Positions 24,539 through 33,360 of a DNA stretch of 41,252 nucleotides are shown here, piece by piece. The translations under genes and the position numbers were made by a program. Under the pieces are notes generated by a model that searched no databases, was not told where the DNA came from, and worked only from the letters and a program-made list of their open reading frames with translations. Source of the stretch: Oscillospiraceae bacterium (GTDB lineage: Bacteria; Bacillota; Clostridia; Oscillospirales; CAG-272); assembly GCA_015063455.1 (NCBI GenBank), contig SVUC01000004.1, positions 1-41,252 of the forward strand, in the 5' to 3' direction. Numbering within the stretch: the first letter of the stretch is position 1; each line of letters starts with the position of its first letter.

Positions 24539-26953
24539 ATGAAAAAGCTCGCACTCGTTCTCGCGGCTGTAATGGTAGCATCCTGCATGCTTATCGTTCC
24601 CACAGCAGCAACAAGTGGCGCTGACGTACTTGCATCTGCAGATATGTATCTTACATTCGAAGATGGAAGTATTGAAGACACAAAGGGTAACTATTCAGTT
24701 ATCACAGCGGATGAATCCTTCGGTACTCCCGAAGCAACATTCGCAGCTGAAGGTGGTAAGTTCGGTGGTACACTCGAAACTTCCCAGAACAGCTTCCTCG
24801 TTGTAGAAGATCTCGTATTCGGCGCAGACTCCTACACAATCACAACATGGGCAAAGATCGCTACATACAACGGATCTGACCCCGCTCTCTTCGGTAACAA
24901 AGACTGGTCCGGCGGCGATAACCCCGGTATGGTTCTTGCTATCAACGGTACAAACTTCCGTCTTGTATCTACAGCTAACGGCGAAAGACTTAACCACGAA
25001 GTAGACCCCGGTGATGTTGTTGGTCAGTGGGTTCACTTCGCAATCGTTGTAGACAGAGCCGCAGGTTATGAAACATTCTACATCAACGGTGTTCCTACAT
25101 ATGCAGACATTGTTATGTGGGCTGACGACGTAATGGATTCCGATTACGCGTTCACAATCGGTAACGACGGTTCCGGTATGTACAACGGTGACAACCTCGT
25201 TATGAACTTCGACGAATTCGCATTCTTCAAGAAGGCTCTTACACTTGACGAAGTTCACGCTGTTTATGAGTATGCTCCCGAAGGATACGAAGCAGCTACA
25301 GCTCCCGAAGTAGAAGTTCCCGACTACTCTGCTCCCCTCGAATTCACAGCAGATCCCGCAGCAGTTGCAGCAGCAGCTGATGTATATCTCACATTCGACG
25401 GTGAAATCCCCGCTGATACAGTTAAGCACTACGAAGGTTCCGCTGTCGCTTACTACTACCGTGACGAAATCCAGACACATCCCGACGTAAAGGACCTCAC
25501 AGAAGTAGAACCTACATACGTTGAAGGTGTTAAGGGTCAGGGTCTCCACACAGATTCCAGAGTTAACTCAACAGCAATTACATTTGACATTTCCGACGGA
25601 ACTTCCTACACACTCTCCACATGGGTTAAGCTCAATGAGTATGAAGGATCAGTTAACAACGGTCGTCATATCTTCAACTATATGCTCGACGGTGGTAATC
25701 AGCACGGTACATTCCTTGCTATCAACAACACAGAGATTTGGTCTCGTATAGCTGGTTGGATCGACAGTACACATACAGTAACTGATTTGACAGCTCCCTA
25801 CATCAACTCTCCTATTTCCAACCGTTTCGACACATGGAACCATGTAGCTCTTACAGTTGACCGTGAAACAAAGGCAGTAACAATTTACTTCAACGGTAGA
25901 GCAGTTGCTACAACACAGTACAACGAACTTTTTGAAACAAAGCAGGCTTGCTTCGACGGTGGTTACACCGATCTTTACCTCAACAATGACCATCAGCAGA
26001 CTGATATCTTCATGGATACATATGCTGATATGGACTACGATGAACTCGCATTCTACAAGAAGGCACTCTCCGCTGACGAAGTAGCAGCTCTCTACAGCTA
26101 CGTTGCAGCTCCCGCTGATACAGGTTCTGATGAACCCGCTGGTCCTGTTCTCACAGGTAAGGAACTTATCGACACAGCAGTTGTATATCTCCCCCTCGAT
26201 AACGATACAAATAACGCAAACAACGGTGCTAAGGTATCATCTGTTGGTGAAACAGCACTTGTTGACGCTAAGTTCGGTAAGGGCGCAGACCTCAACAACG
26301 CGGCTAACTACCTCACAGTAGAAGGTCTCAAGTTCGGTACTGACTCCTTCACAGTTTCCACATGGCTCAACATTACAGAATTCAGCAGTGACCCTGCAAT
26401 CTTTGGTAACAAGGACTGGAATTCCGGTAAGAACCCCGGTTTCGCATTCGTTCTCAATGATAGCGACTACCAGTTCAACACCGCAGCTCCCAATGACAAC
26501 GGTACCAACAGACATGACTTCAAGGTAAATATGGGTGAAGCTGTTGGTAATTGGGTTTACGTTACTAATGTAGTTAACAGAGAAACTGGCAAGTTTGAAA
26601 TGTACATCAATGGTGCTCTCGTTCTTGAAGATGACATTTCCGACCAGGCAGGTGTATCTTACGATACAGAGTTCGCTTTCAACATTGGTCAGGACGGTAG
26701 TGGTAGCTACGACGGCGGTTCATCTAAGGTTGTAATGGACGAATTCGTAGTATTCAACTCTGCTCTCAACGCAGAACAGGTTGCTTCTCTCTACAACTAC
26801 GTTCCTGAAGTTGTTATCGACGACAACCCCGATGTAGTAGATCCCGGCACAACAGATGAACCCGACGCTCCTCAGACATTCGATATCGCTATCGTTGCTG
26901 CAGTTGCTTCCATCATCTCTCTCGCTGGCTTCGCTATCGCTAAGAAGCACTAA
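24539..26953 (+). CDS. Secreted LamG-domain surface protein A (three LamG domains)
   Basis: 804 residues from the ATG at 24539, which has GGAGG 9 nt upstream; an upstream ATG at 24461 lacks one and would cut through the leader hairpins. Signal peptide MKKLALVLAAVMVASCMLIV, then three concanavalin-like LamG/jelly-roll repeats at about 29-244, 280-520 and 540-754, each with the pattern DSYT-TW-K, FGNKDW-SG, W-H-V-DR, YING-P, FTIGNDGSGMYNG, DEFAFFK-ALT. A Pro/Asp linker leads to PQTFD, a membrane helix and KKH, which resembles a sortase-type wall-sorting tail. Probable glycan-binding wall protein. The Cys in VASC could suggest a lipobox, but the homologous protein C lacks it. Strong bias to AAC, TTC, GGT, GAA codons points to high expression. 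Confidence 0.88.
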   Translation: MKKLALVLAAVMVASCMLIVPTAATSGADVLASADMYLTFEDGSIEDTKGNYSVITADESFGTPEATFAAEGGKFGGTLETSQNSFLVVEDLVFGADSYTITTWAKIATYNGSDPALFGNKDWSGGDNPGMVLAINGTNFRLVSTANGERLNHEVDPGDVVGQWVHFAIVVDRAAGYETFYINGVPTYADIVMWADDVMDSDYAFTIGNDGSGMYNGDNLVMNFDEFAFFKKALTLDEVHAVYEYAPEGYEAATAPEVEVPDYSAPLEFTADPAAVAAAADVYLTFDGEIPADTVKHYEGSAVAYYYRDEIQTHPDVKDLTEVEPTYVEGVKGQGLHTDSRVNSTAITFDISDGTSYTLSTWVKLNEYEGSVNNGRHIFNYMLDGGNQHGTFLAINNTEIWSRIAGWIDSTHTVTDLTAPYINSPISNRFDTWNHVALTVDRETKAVTIYFNGRAVATTQYNELFETKQACFDGGYTDLYLNNDHQQTDIFMDTYADMDYDELAFYKKALSADEVAALYSYVAAPADTGSDEPAGPVLTGKELIDTAVVYLPLDNDTNNANNGAKVSSVGETALVDAKFGKGADLNNAANYLTVEGLKFGTDSFTVSTWLNITEFSSDPAIFGNKDWNSGKNPGFAFVLNDSDYQFNTAAPNDNGTNRHDFKVNMGEAVGNWVYVTNVVNRETGKFEMYINGALVLEDDISDQAGVSYDTEFAFNIGQDGSGSYDGGSSKVVMDEFVVFNSALNAEQVASLYNYVPEVVIDDNPDVVDPGTTDEPDAPQTFDIAIVAAVASIISLAGFAIAKKH

Positions 26954-27006
26954 TTAACAATTGAAAAACTCACCACTACTTATGATGGGTTGAATAAATT
27001 GCAAAA

Positions 27007-27036
27007 ACAGCGCCGCAGAAATGCGGCGTTGTTTTT
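27007..27036 (+). terminator. Terminator of LamG gene A
   Basis: CGCCGCA (27011-27017), loop GAAA, TGCGGCG (27022-27028), then TTGTTTTTT. Confidence 0.9.
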
Positions 27037-27094
27037 TGTGTAAATGGGTTATAATTTTTTCTTTTAACACTATGTAATTTATAAATATATTATG

Positions 27095-27123
27095 TTGACA
27101 TAAGATAAAATATACATTATAAT
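27095..27123 (+). promoter_or_regulatory. Perfect consensus promoter of LamG gene B
   Basis: TTGACA (27095-27100), 17-nt spacer, TATAAT (27118-27123). The leader is only about 32 nt and carries no hairpin, unlike those of genes A and C. Confidence 0.82.
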
Positions 27124-27161
27124 ATATATAGGTTATTATAAAATTTTCGGGAGGTTACAGA

Positions 27162-28082
27162 TTGAAGAAACTCGTGCTCGTTATGTCCATTCTGATCGTG
27201 TCGACTTCTCTTGCGATCTCTGCCTCTGCCGCAGACGCTCCCGAAATATTTGATTCTGCCGATCTCTACATTACGTTCGAGAATGGCAGCTATGAAGATA
27301 CAAAAGGTAACTACGCAGTCACCTCGGAATGTGGGGACGTCCCTGCCGAGACAAAGCTCGTTGACGGAAAATTCGGCTCAGCCGCGCATTTTGTCTCTTC
27401 GATGAACTACCTTACGGTAAATGATCTGAAATTCGATATGGACTCCTTCTCGATCGCGTTGTGGGCATACATTGACGAATTCAGCGGCGATCCGTGCCTT
27501 TTCTCGAATCAGAATTGGGACTCTATCTCAAATCTCGGCTTTTCCTTTGCGATCGACGGCTTTGGCGACGGCTTCAGAGCAGCCGGATGCACAAAGGGCT
27601 CAAAGGCGTTCTCGATCGGAACTGCAATCGACACAACGTGCGAGTGGATGCACCTCGTTCTCGTTATGGATAGAGAAACGGGCGTCGCCACGATGTACGT
27701 CAACGGCGAGCCGTACCGCGAGACTGCCGATATAAGCGGATTCACCGGTCATTTCAACGGCGCATACTCGTTCAAGATCGGCGAGGACGGCGCGGGGGAT
27801 TACAACACAAGCTGCACGTTCTCCGCTTACATAGACGAGTTCATCGTATTCAAATCCGCGCTCACGGCTGAGGACGTCAAGGCGATCTGCGAATACGATC
27901 CTACTGCTCCCGACGAGCCTGAGGAGACTGAAACTGACGCCCCCGACGAAACGCTTCCCGAGCCCAAGGATCCCCCTAAAACGAGCGACGAGCCCGAGAT
28001 GCGCGTCGTACTCATCATCGGCATCGCGGCGACAATCGCTGTGATCGCTGCACTATTAATTTTCGCGAAAAAGAAAAGCTAA
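27162..28082 (+). CDS. Secreted LamG-domain surface protein B (single LamG domain), TTG start
   Basis: 306 residues. The start is a TTG, supported by GGGAGG (27149-27154) 7 nt upstream and a full signal peptide beginning there (KKLVLVMSILIVSTSLAISA, cleavage near ASA-ADA). One LamG domain (about 27-245) matches those of A and C: DLYITFENGSYEDTKGNY, FSNQNWDS, FKIGEDGAGDYN, DEFIVFKSALTAEDV. An acidic/Pro linker ends in PPKTSD, followed by a membrane helix and KKKS, again like a sorting signal. The codon use is G/C-richer and less biased than in A and C, so expression is probably lower. Has its own promoter and terminator. Confidence 0.86.
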   Translation: MKKLVLVMSILIVSTSLAISASAADAPEIFDSADLYITFENGSYEDTKGNYAVTSECGDVPAETKLVDGKFGSAAHFVSSMNYLTVNDLKFDMDSFSIALWAYIDEFSGDPCLFSNQNWDSISNLGFSFAIDGFGDGFRAAGCTKGSKAFSIGTAIDTTCEWMHLVLVMDRETGVATMYVNGEPYRETADISGFTGHFNGAYSFKIGEDGAGDYNTSCTFSAYIDEFIVFKSALTAEDVKAICEYDPTAPDEPEETETDAPDETLPEPKDPPKTSDEPEMRVVLIIGIAATIAVIAALLIFAKKKS

Positions 28083-28099
28083 TGCTTTCTTTTTTCATA

Positions 28100-28201
28100 C
28101 ACCTCGCACCTATATCACTTCTGTGCGAGGTGGACCTCCTTTCATATACCGCGGTGACAGGTCTCATTTAGTCGCCGCGGTATTCTTTTTTTGCAGAAAT
28201 A
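28100..28201 (+). terminator. Two hairpins ending the LamG gene B transcript
   Basis: First a perfect 10-bp stem CACCTCGCAC (28100-28109) / GTGCGAGGTG (28133-28142), then TACCGCGGTGAC (28157-28168) / GTCGCCGCGGTA (28181-28192) followed by TTCTTTTTTT. The second is the intrinsic terminator. Confidence 0.85.
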
Positions 28202-28500
28202 CCCCCGTAAATGTACATTTTTCACCAAATTGCCCCTTTGTGATTCTCACTAAAAAAATCACACAATTATTGTGTAAAAGTAACATTTGGCAATTTTTGG
28301 CGGTGTTCAGAAAAAAGTTCGATTTATTTGACTTTTACGCATTTTCTTTGCACATTCGGACGTATACCCCATAGGTGCAATTTTTAGCCCAAAATGACGA
28401 TAAAATATCATAATAATCAAAACTGCGAAATAAATAAAATTTATGGTAAATCACCCTTTTTTAAGAAAAATTGAAAAAAATCTAACAAAATTTCTTAACA
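28202..28500. other. Gene-free A/T-rich spacer with one palindrome
   Basis: No gene seen. ACACAAT-T-ATTGTGT (28261-28275) is a perfect 7-bp inverted repeat that could be a regulator site, but it lies about 230 bp upstream of the gene C promoter. Confidence 0.5.
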
Positions 28501-28504
28501 TCAC

Positions 28505-28533
28505 TTGACACGGAAGTTATTTTCTTGTATAAT
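28505..28533 (+). promoter_or_regulatory. Perfect consensus promoter of LamG gene C
   Basis: TTGACA (28505-28510), 17-nt spacer, TATAAT (28528-28533). Start site about 28540. Confidence 0.85.
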
Positions 28534-28540
28534 GTAGTTA

Positions 28541-28596
28541 CGGTTTACAAGATTGTGCAACTTCACAAAATTAAACCGAAATCGGACACGATCCGA
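28541..28596 (+). promoter_or_regulatory. Double-hairpin 5' leader of LamG gene C
   Basis: CGGTTTA (28541-28547) pairs with TAAACCG (28572-28578), enclosing TTGTG (28553-28557) / CACAA (about 28564-28568). A second hairpin follows: TCGGA (28582-28586), loop CACGA, TCCGA (28592-28596), 22 nt before GGAGG. Same plan as the leader of gene A, with unrelated stem sequences. Confidence 0.6.
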
Positions 28597-28631
28597 AATT
28601 TTAAATCTAACTTTATATGGAGGTTTTTCTG

Positions 28632-31004
28632 ATGAAAAAGCTTGGTCTCATTCTTGCTTTAGCAATGATCATGACTACTCTCGTCATCGTTCCTGCTCAG
28701 GCAACAGATGCAATGGGTGCTGACCTTCTCGCATCCGCAGATCTTTATCTTAACTTCGAAAACGACAGTTATCAGGACGTAACAGGTCACTACAACGTAG
28801 TTTCCGAAGGCGACGCTACCATTACCGATGGTAAATACGGTTCCGGTATCAACACATGGAGCGGCGTTAACGCTCTTGCTGTTGAAGGCCTTAAGTTCAA
28901 CAACGAGTCTTTCTCCATCGCTTCTTGGATCAACGTTCTGGAAGTAAGCGGTGACCCCGTACTCTACGGTAACAAGGACTGGGGTTCCGGTAAGAACGAA
29001 GGTTTCCTTTTCATCGCTAACGGCGACCAGTATCACTTCAACGTAAACTCTGTTGGTAAGCTCGAAAGATTCGACGTTAAGACTTCCATGTCTGTATCCG
29101 GTGAAGCTGATCCCTTCGGCGCATGGATCTACACAGTAGTTGTAATCGACAGAGCGGCTGCTAAGTACACACTTTACGTAAACGGTGACCCGGTTGCAGA
29201 ACAGGACCTCTCCTCTCACGGTGACGCAGGTTACTATGACTCTGTAAACGACTACACCTTCCACATCGGTGAAGACGGTACCGGTATGTACAACTTTGGC
29301 CAGACTCTTATCGCAAACTTCGACGAATTTGCAGTATTCAAGTCTGCCCTCACACAGGAACAGGTCATCTCCCTTTACACATACGCTCCCGAAGGATACA
29401 CAGCTCCTACATACACACCTATCGAAATGCTCGACACAACCACTCCTCTCGTATGGACAGGTGACTACAATGAAATCATGGCAAAAGCTGATTTCTACCT
29501 CAACATGTGGGACGGCGACTGTGATCCTGCTAATGAAGGAGACATAAATCTTACAGCTCCCTTCCTTGACGAAACAGGCAAGTGGACAGTTATTCCCTAT
29601 GTTTCTGCAAATGATCTCGAATCCAGTGATCCCGCTGATGGTACACCTATCAAGGCTACAACACAGTATACAAACAACATTATTCCCGAACTTGGAAATA
29701 GCGTATACTTCGAAGGTCAGTCCAGAATGGTAGTTCCGGATTACAAGTTCGGTACAGATTCCTTCACAATTATGTGTTGGGAATGTGTTCACCTCATCGG
29801 TGGTTCCAAGGCAGGTTACACAGACGTTCAGGTATTTGGTACAAGAGATGCTGTTAATGATCCCGACGGTGCAGGCTTTGCATACGTTCAGGCAATAGAC
29901 AGACAGTTCCTCAATTTTGATATTCCCGGCGAGGATGAATCTCTCGCAGTTAAAAACGATTTCCTCGAAAGAGCAACTCTCGGCAACATTTTCAAGACAT
30001 ATTACCATATGGCAGTAACAGTTGACCGTACTAACAATGTAGCTCAGTTCTATATCAACGGCAGACCTTACGGCGGCGTTATTGATATTTCCGCACACGC
30101 AGGTCAGTCTTACGATACAGAAATGCCCTTCACAATCGGTTCTACTCTCAACCAGCTTTACAAGGGTTGGATGGATGAATTTGCAATCTTCAAGGAAGTT
30201 CTCACAGCTGACGAAATCGCATCCGTATATGCATACGGTGCAGGTCTTGAACCCGCTGATGCAGAACCCGAAACACCTACAGCAGGTGCAGCTGTTGCAG
30301 TAGAAGCAGCTAAGACAGAAACAGCTATCTCCATCGACACAGCTATTACAGAAGCAGTATGGGGCGCTCCCGTTGCTACAATCAGCAAGGATACAGCAAA
30401 CGCAGCTCTCATCAACTACAATGCAACAGCTGAAGATACAACAGCAGACGTTTACTTCAGATGGGACAACGAAAACCTCTACGTAGGTATGGTTTCCGCT
30501 GATGCTAATATCGCAGGTTCTGACGACTCTTGGGTAGGCGACGGTATCCAGATCCGTTTCATCCCCGGAGCAGAAATGAAGTATGAAGGCTTCTACGATG
30601 TATACGTAACTCTCAACGCTGACGGCGTAACAGCAAACGGCAGCGACACAGCAGTTCAGAAGAACATCGTTGTAGAAGATGGTAAGATCAACGTAATGGC
30701 AGTAGTTCCGCTCTCCGGAATCGGCGTAACAGCAGCAGAAGGCACACAGATCTCCTTCAACATGCTCAGAATCTCCGGTACATCCGATCATTCTTATGCA
30801 GGTTGGCTTACATGGGGTCCGTTCTTCGGTCTCGGCAACGCTAACAACGAAGGCGTAACATCCGCTAACGTAATGACATTCGTAGGTGCTCCCGTTATCG
30901 ATGACAATCCTCCTTCCGCACCTCAGACATTCGACGTTGCAGTTGTTGCAGCTATCGCGTCTGTAATCTCCCTCGCTGGCTTTGCTATCGCAAAGAAGCA
31001 CTAA
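28632..31004 (+). CDS. Secreted surface protein C: two LamG domains plus CBM9/DOMON-like domain
   Basis: 790 residues; ATG at 28632 with GGAGG 8 nt upstream. Signal peptide to about VPAQA-TD. LamG domains at about 33-249 and 275-533. Then a different module at about 556-752, with IDTAITEAVWGAPVA, VYFRWDNENLYVGMVSAD, SWVGDGIQIRF and a final W-GPFFGLGN, which fits the CBM9-like/DOMON fold that binds sugar chain ends. The end APQTFDVAVVAAIASVISLA-GFAIAKKH is almost the same as in protein A. Codon use is extremely biased, so much so that the whole antisense strand is open for 780 codons. Likely an abundant, wall-attached glycan-binding protein. Confidence 0.87.
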   Translation: MKKLGLILALAMIMTTLVIVPAQATDAMGADLLASADLYLNFENDSYQDVTGHYNVVSEGDATITDGKYGSGINTWSGVNALAVEGLKFNNESFSIASWINVLEVSGDPVLYGNKDWGSGKNEGFLFIANGDQYHFNVNSVGKLERFDVKTSMSVSGEADPFGAWIYTVVVIDRAAAKYTLYVNGDPVAEQDLSSHGDAGYYDSVNDYTFHIGEDGTGMYNFGQTLIANFDEFAVFKSALTQEQVISLYTYAPEGYTAPTYTPIEMLDTTTPLVWTGDYNEIMAKADFYLNMWDGDCDPANEGDINLTAPFLDETGKWTVIPYVSANDLESSDPADGTPIKATTQYTNNIIPELGNSVYFEGQSRMVVPDYKFGTDSFTIMCWECVHLIGGSKAGYTDVQVFGTRDAVNDPDGAGFAYVQAIDRQFLNFDIPGEDESLAVKNDFLERATLGNIFKTYYHMAVTVDRTNNVAQFYINGRPYGGVIDISAHAGQSYDTEMPFTIGSTLNQLYKGWMDEFAIFKEVLTADEIASVYAYGAGLEPADAEPETPTAGAAVAVEAAKTETAISIDTAITEAVWGAPVATISKDTANAALINYNATAEDTTADVYFRWDNENLYVGMVSADANIAGSDDSWVGDGIQIRFIPGAEMKYEGFYDVYVTLNADGVTANGSDTAVQKNIVVEDGKINVMAVVPLSGIGVTAAEGTQISFNMLRISGTSDHSYAGWLTWGPFFGLGNANNEGVTSANVMTFVGAPVIDDNPPSAPQTFDVAVVAAIASVISLAGFAIAKKH

Positions 31005-31066
31005 TTAAATTCGGTTTGTATTGCGAGCTTTGCAATTCAAATAAACATCCCAAATAATAAGTAGTG

Positions 31067-31100
31067 ACAGAGTCGACCCGCAGGGGTCGATTCTGTTTTT
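31067..31100 (+). terminator. Terminator of LamG gene C
   Basis: ACAGAGTCGACCC (31067-31079) pairs with GGGTCGATTCTGT (31084-31096) with one G-T pair, followed by TTTTT. Confidence 0.88.
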
Positions 31101-31490
31101 AAATGATAAATGAAAAAAGAATAGCGGGGAGGCACTTTATAAGAGGCAAATAAAAAAAGTATATGCAAGTTTTGGGGTTTGCATATACTTTTATATTTTT
31201 GTGTGTACAGGTCATATATCTTCCTTTTTTCCTTTAGCGAGGAAAAAAGGAAGCGAAAAAAGGAACTTTTTATGAAGCATTGGGAATTTCGACCTCTGCG
31301 GAGGTCGATTTAGGGTCCCCCTAAAAACCCGCAAACTTTTGAAAAAGTTTGATCAAAACTTTTTATGTGTTACAATTTTTTGTTCTGTCGAAAGTTTTTT
31401 GAAATAGGGGTGTGAAGTATGCTTCGCAAACTTCGGGAAAATCTTTTTTTAAAAAAGTTTTCTCCGTTATATTCCCCAAAAAAATTCTGT
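31101..31490. other. Gene-free region with three further hairpins
   Basis: Perfect stems at 31156-31168/31179-31191 (13 bp, followed by a T-rich stretch, so a second terminator), 31220-31233/31240-31253 (14 bp, CTTCCTTTTTTCCT arm) and 31289-31296/31301-31308 (8 bp, TCGACCTC arm). Then comes agggtccccctaaaaaccc and a near-palindromic AAACTTTT...AAAGTTT stretch before alr. The words tccccctaaaa and the density of palindromes recall the region at 1-500. No gene seen. Confidence 0.65.
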
Positions 31491-32648
31491 TCACTTCAAA
31501 ACACGTCTGACTCTTTTGCTTACGCGGCAGGTAACCTCGTAATTGATGGTGTTGCCAAGGCGCGCGAGTTCATTTATCGACTCACCGTTGTCCCCGCCAA
31601 AGAGCGTCACCGCGTCTCCTGCGGAAACAGGCGTCCCCGTGACGTCAACCATGAACTGATCCATGCAGATCCGCCCGACCTGACTGCACTTCACACCGCC
31701 GATCTCAATCGTGCATCCGGCGTATCCGCGGGCGAAGCCGTCGCCGTAACCCGCACCGATCGTCGCGATCACCATATCGCGCTCCGCTTCAAAATCCGCG
31801 CCGTAGCTGATCTTCTCACCGCGACGAACGGTGTGCAGATGCACCACCGTTGACTCAAATCGCATTACGGGGCGGAAACGTGCGTCGATCGCGCCGTTCG
31901 GCATCATGCCGTAGAGGATCACCCCCGCGCGCACCGCGTCAAAATACGACTCCGGCAGAGCGAGGATCGCTGCGCTGTTTGCGGCGTGACGTACACCGAC
32001 GTCGATCCCGCGTGACTCGAGCACATCGACCATTTTCTTGAATCTCGAGAGCTGCAGCATCGTGTATCCGCCAACATCCTCGTATCCACAGACGATCTTG
32101 CCGTCAAGCAGCTCGTCGTCAGCGACAGAAAAATGCGTGAAAATTCCGCAGATCCCGAGGTTTTCGTTTACCGAAATTGATTCGATCTGAGCTGCTGATT
32201 TTTCAAAATCTCCGTCAGACGTGGGGAATCCGAGACGGTTCATCCCCGTGTCGAGTTTTATATGTATCTTCAGAACACCGCCGCATTTTTTCGCAGAATC
32301 GGCAAGCTCGAGCGCGTTTTCGTACGAAACTGCCGTGCAGATTACGTCGTGCTCGATCATTTCCGCCACGTTGTCGGGATCAATGTGCCCGAGAATGAGG
32401 ATCTCGGGATGACGCGAGTTTTTCTCCTCGATCGCGCGAAGCTCAACTGCCTCTTCCTCTGAAGATACGGCAAAAAAATCGCATCCCGCAGAACCGAGAA
32501 GATCGGCGGAAAATCCGATGTTGTGACCGTAAGCGTCAGCTTTGACAACGCAGATCGTTCGTACGCCGTCGCCCGTGATGCCGTCTATTGTTTTGTAGTT
32601 CGAGATGAGCGCATCCCCGTCGATGTAGGCTGTGTTCTTGTGTTTCAT
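31491..32648 (-). CDS. alr: Alanine racemase
   Basis: 385 residues, the normal size. PLP-dependent interconversion of L- and D-alanine for peptidoglycan. The PLP lysine is K36 in VVKADAYGHN; the catalytic tyrosine lies in EKISYGADFEAERD; GAGYGDGFARGYAG, VGRICMDQFMVDVT and the C-terminal INYEVTCRVSKRVRR are typical. Cytoplasmic. Only a weak ribosome site (AAGTAAGA) precedes the ATG. The small lipoprotein gene ends 20 nt upstream, so they are likely co-transcribed. Confidence 0.94.
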   Translation of the reverse strand: MKHKNTAYIDGDALISNYKTIDGITGDGVRTICVVKADAYGHNIGFSADLLGSAGCDFFAVSSEEEAVELRAIEEKNSRHPEILILGHIDPDNVAEMIEHDVICTAVSYENALELADSAKKCGGVLKIHIKLDTGMNRLGFPTSDGDFEKSAAQIESISVNENLGICGIFTHFSVADDELLDGKIVCGYEDVGGYTMLQLSRFKKMVDVLESRGIDVGVRHAANSAAILALPESYFDAVRAGVILYGMMPNGAIDARFRPVMRFESTVVHLHTVRRGEKISYGADFEAERDMVIATIGAGYGDGFARGYAGCTIEIGGVKCSQVGRICMDQFMVDVTGTPVSAGDAVTLFGGDNGESINELARLGNTINYEVTCRVSKRVRRVLK

Positions 32649-32668
32649 TCTTACTTAAATCTTTCGTT

Positions 32669-33226
32669 TTACTGATTCCGCGAATCCCCTGATTTTGTGA
32701 TGACAAAATCGGTTATCGCGGTTGTTTTTGTTTTTTCTGAATTGTTTTCGTCCCCGACGGTAACGGAGACGGGAAGCAGATTCTCCCCAAGTGTAACTTT
32801 TCCCGAGGGCGAGACAAGATAAGTCTCAAGCCCATCATCAGATTTTTTCGCTGTCCATTCGCTGAGAGCTTCAGCGGGCGGGTACAGCAGATCAAAAAAG
32901 GCTTTGATGTTCTTCGCCGCGGCGTCGGATAAAGGGATCGTGGTGTCACCAACCGAAACACAGATCGAGGTGAAGTCATACTTTACGACAATTCCCGACG
33001 ATCGCTCGGGTGTGAGAACGGTGAGCGTGATCGACTCGTCGGTTTTTTCTCCCGCGCAGACAACGTTGTCCGGCGAGAATTCTCCGGAGAAAACAGCAGA
33101 GAAGGAGGCATCGTGATTCCTGTAATCGAAAACGTTGTCTCCTTCTGCACTGCATCCGGTTGTACTGTATCCGATCAAAATTAAAACCAATGAAATGATC
33201 GGGATAATATGTAGTTTTAGGTGCAT
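32669..33226 (-). CDS. Small putative lipoprotein of unknown function
   Basis: 185 residues. Signal peptide MHLKLHIIPIISLVLILIGY and lipobox-like TTGC (Cys about 25). The mature part is predicted beta-rich and is laid out like LolA/LppX-type proteins: repeated short strands (ASFSAVFSGEFSPDNVVCAG, ESITLTVLTPERSSGIVVKY, SGKVTLGENLLPVSVTVGDE). I do not recognise a named family. It precedes alr by 20 nt in the same direction, suggesting a cell-envelope role. Confidence 0.72.
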   Translation of the reverse strand: MHLKLHIIPIISLVLILIGYSTTGCSAEGDNVFDYRNHDASFSAVFSGEFSPDNVVCAGEKTDESITLTVLTPERSSGIVVKYDFTSICVSVGDTTIPLSDAAAKNIKAFFDLLYPPAEALSEWTAKKSDDGLETYLVSPSGKVTLGENLLPVSVTVGDENNSEKTKTTAITDFVITKSGDSRNQ

Positions 33227-33360
33227 AAACGTACTCCATCGTGAATAATTCGGATGAAAATCTGCCGAGCCGCCGATTATTTACCCCAAAAATACCAGCC
33301 GAGCATCAGAGTGGATCTTCTTATTGAATTATATGTGACGGAGATGGTGCGTATGCGAGA

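Noticed and set aside
24695..25549. Antisense frame in LamG gene A (284 codons)
   Set aside because: Same codon-bias shadow as for gene C; no promoter or ribosome site, Cys-rich unlikely protein.
28659..31001. A 780-codon open frame antisense to LamG gene C
   Set aside because: It mirrors the sense gene base for base, is Cys/Val-rich nonsense, has no ribosome site, and is explained by the sense gene's avoidance of TTA, CTA and TCA codons.
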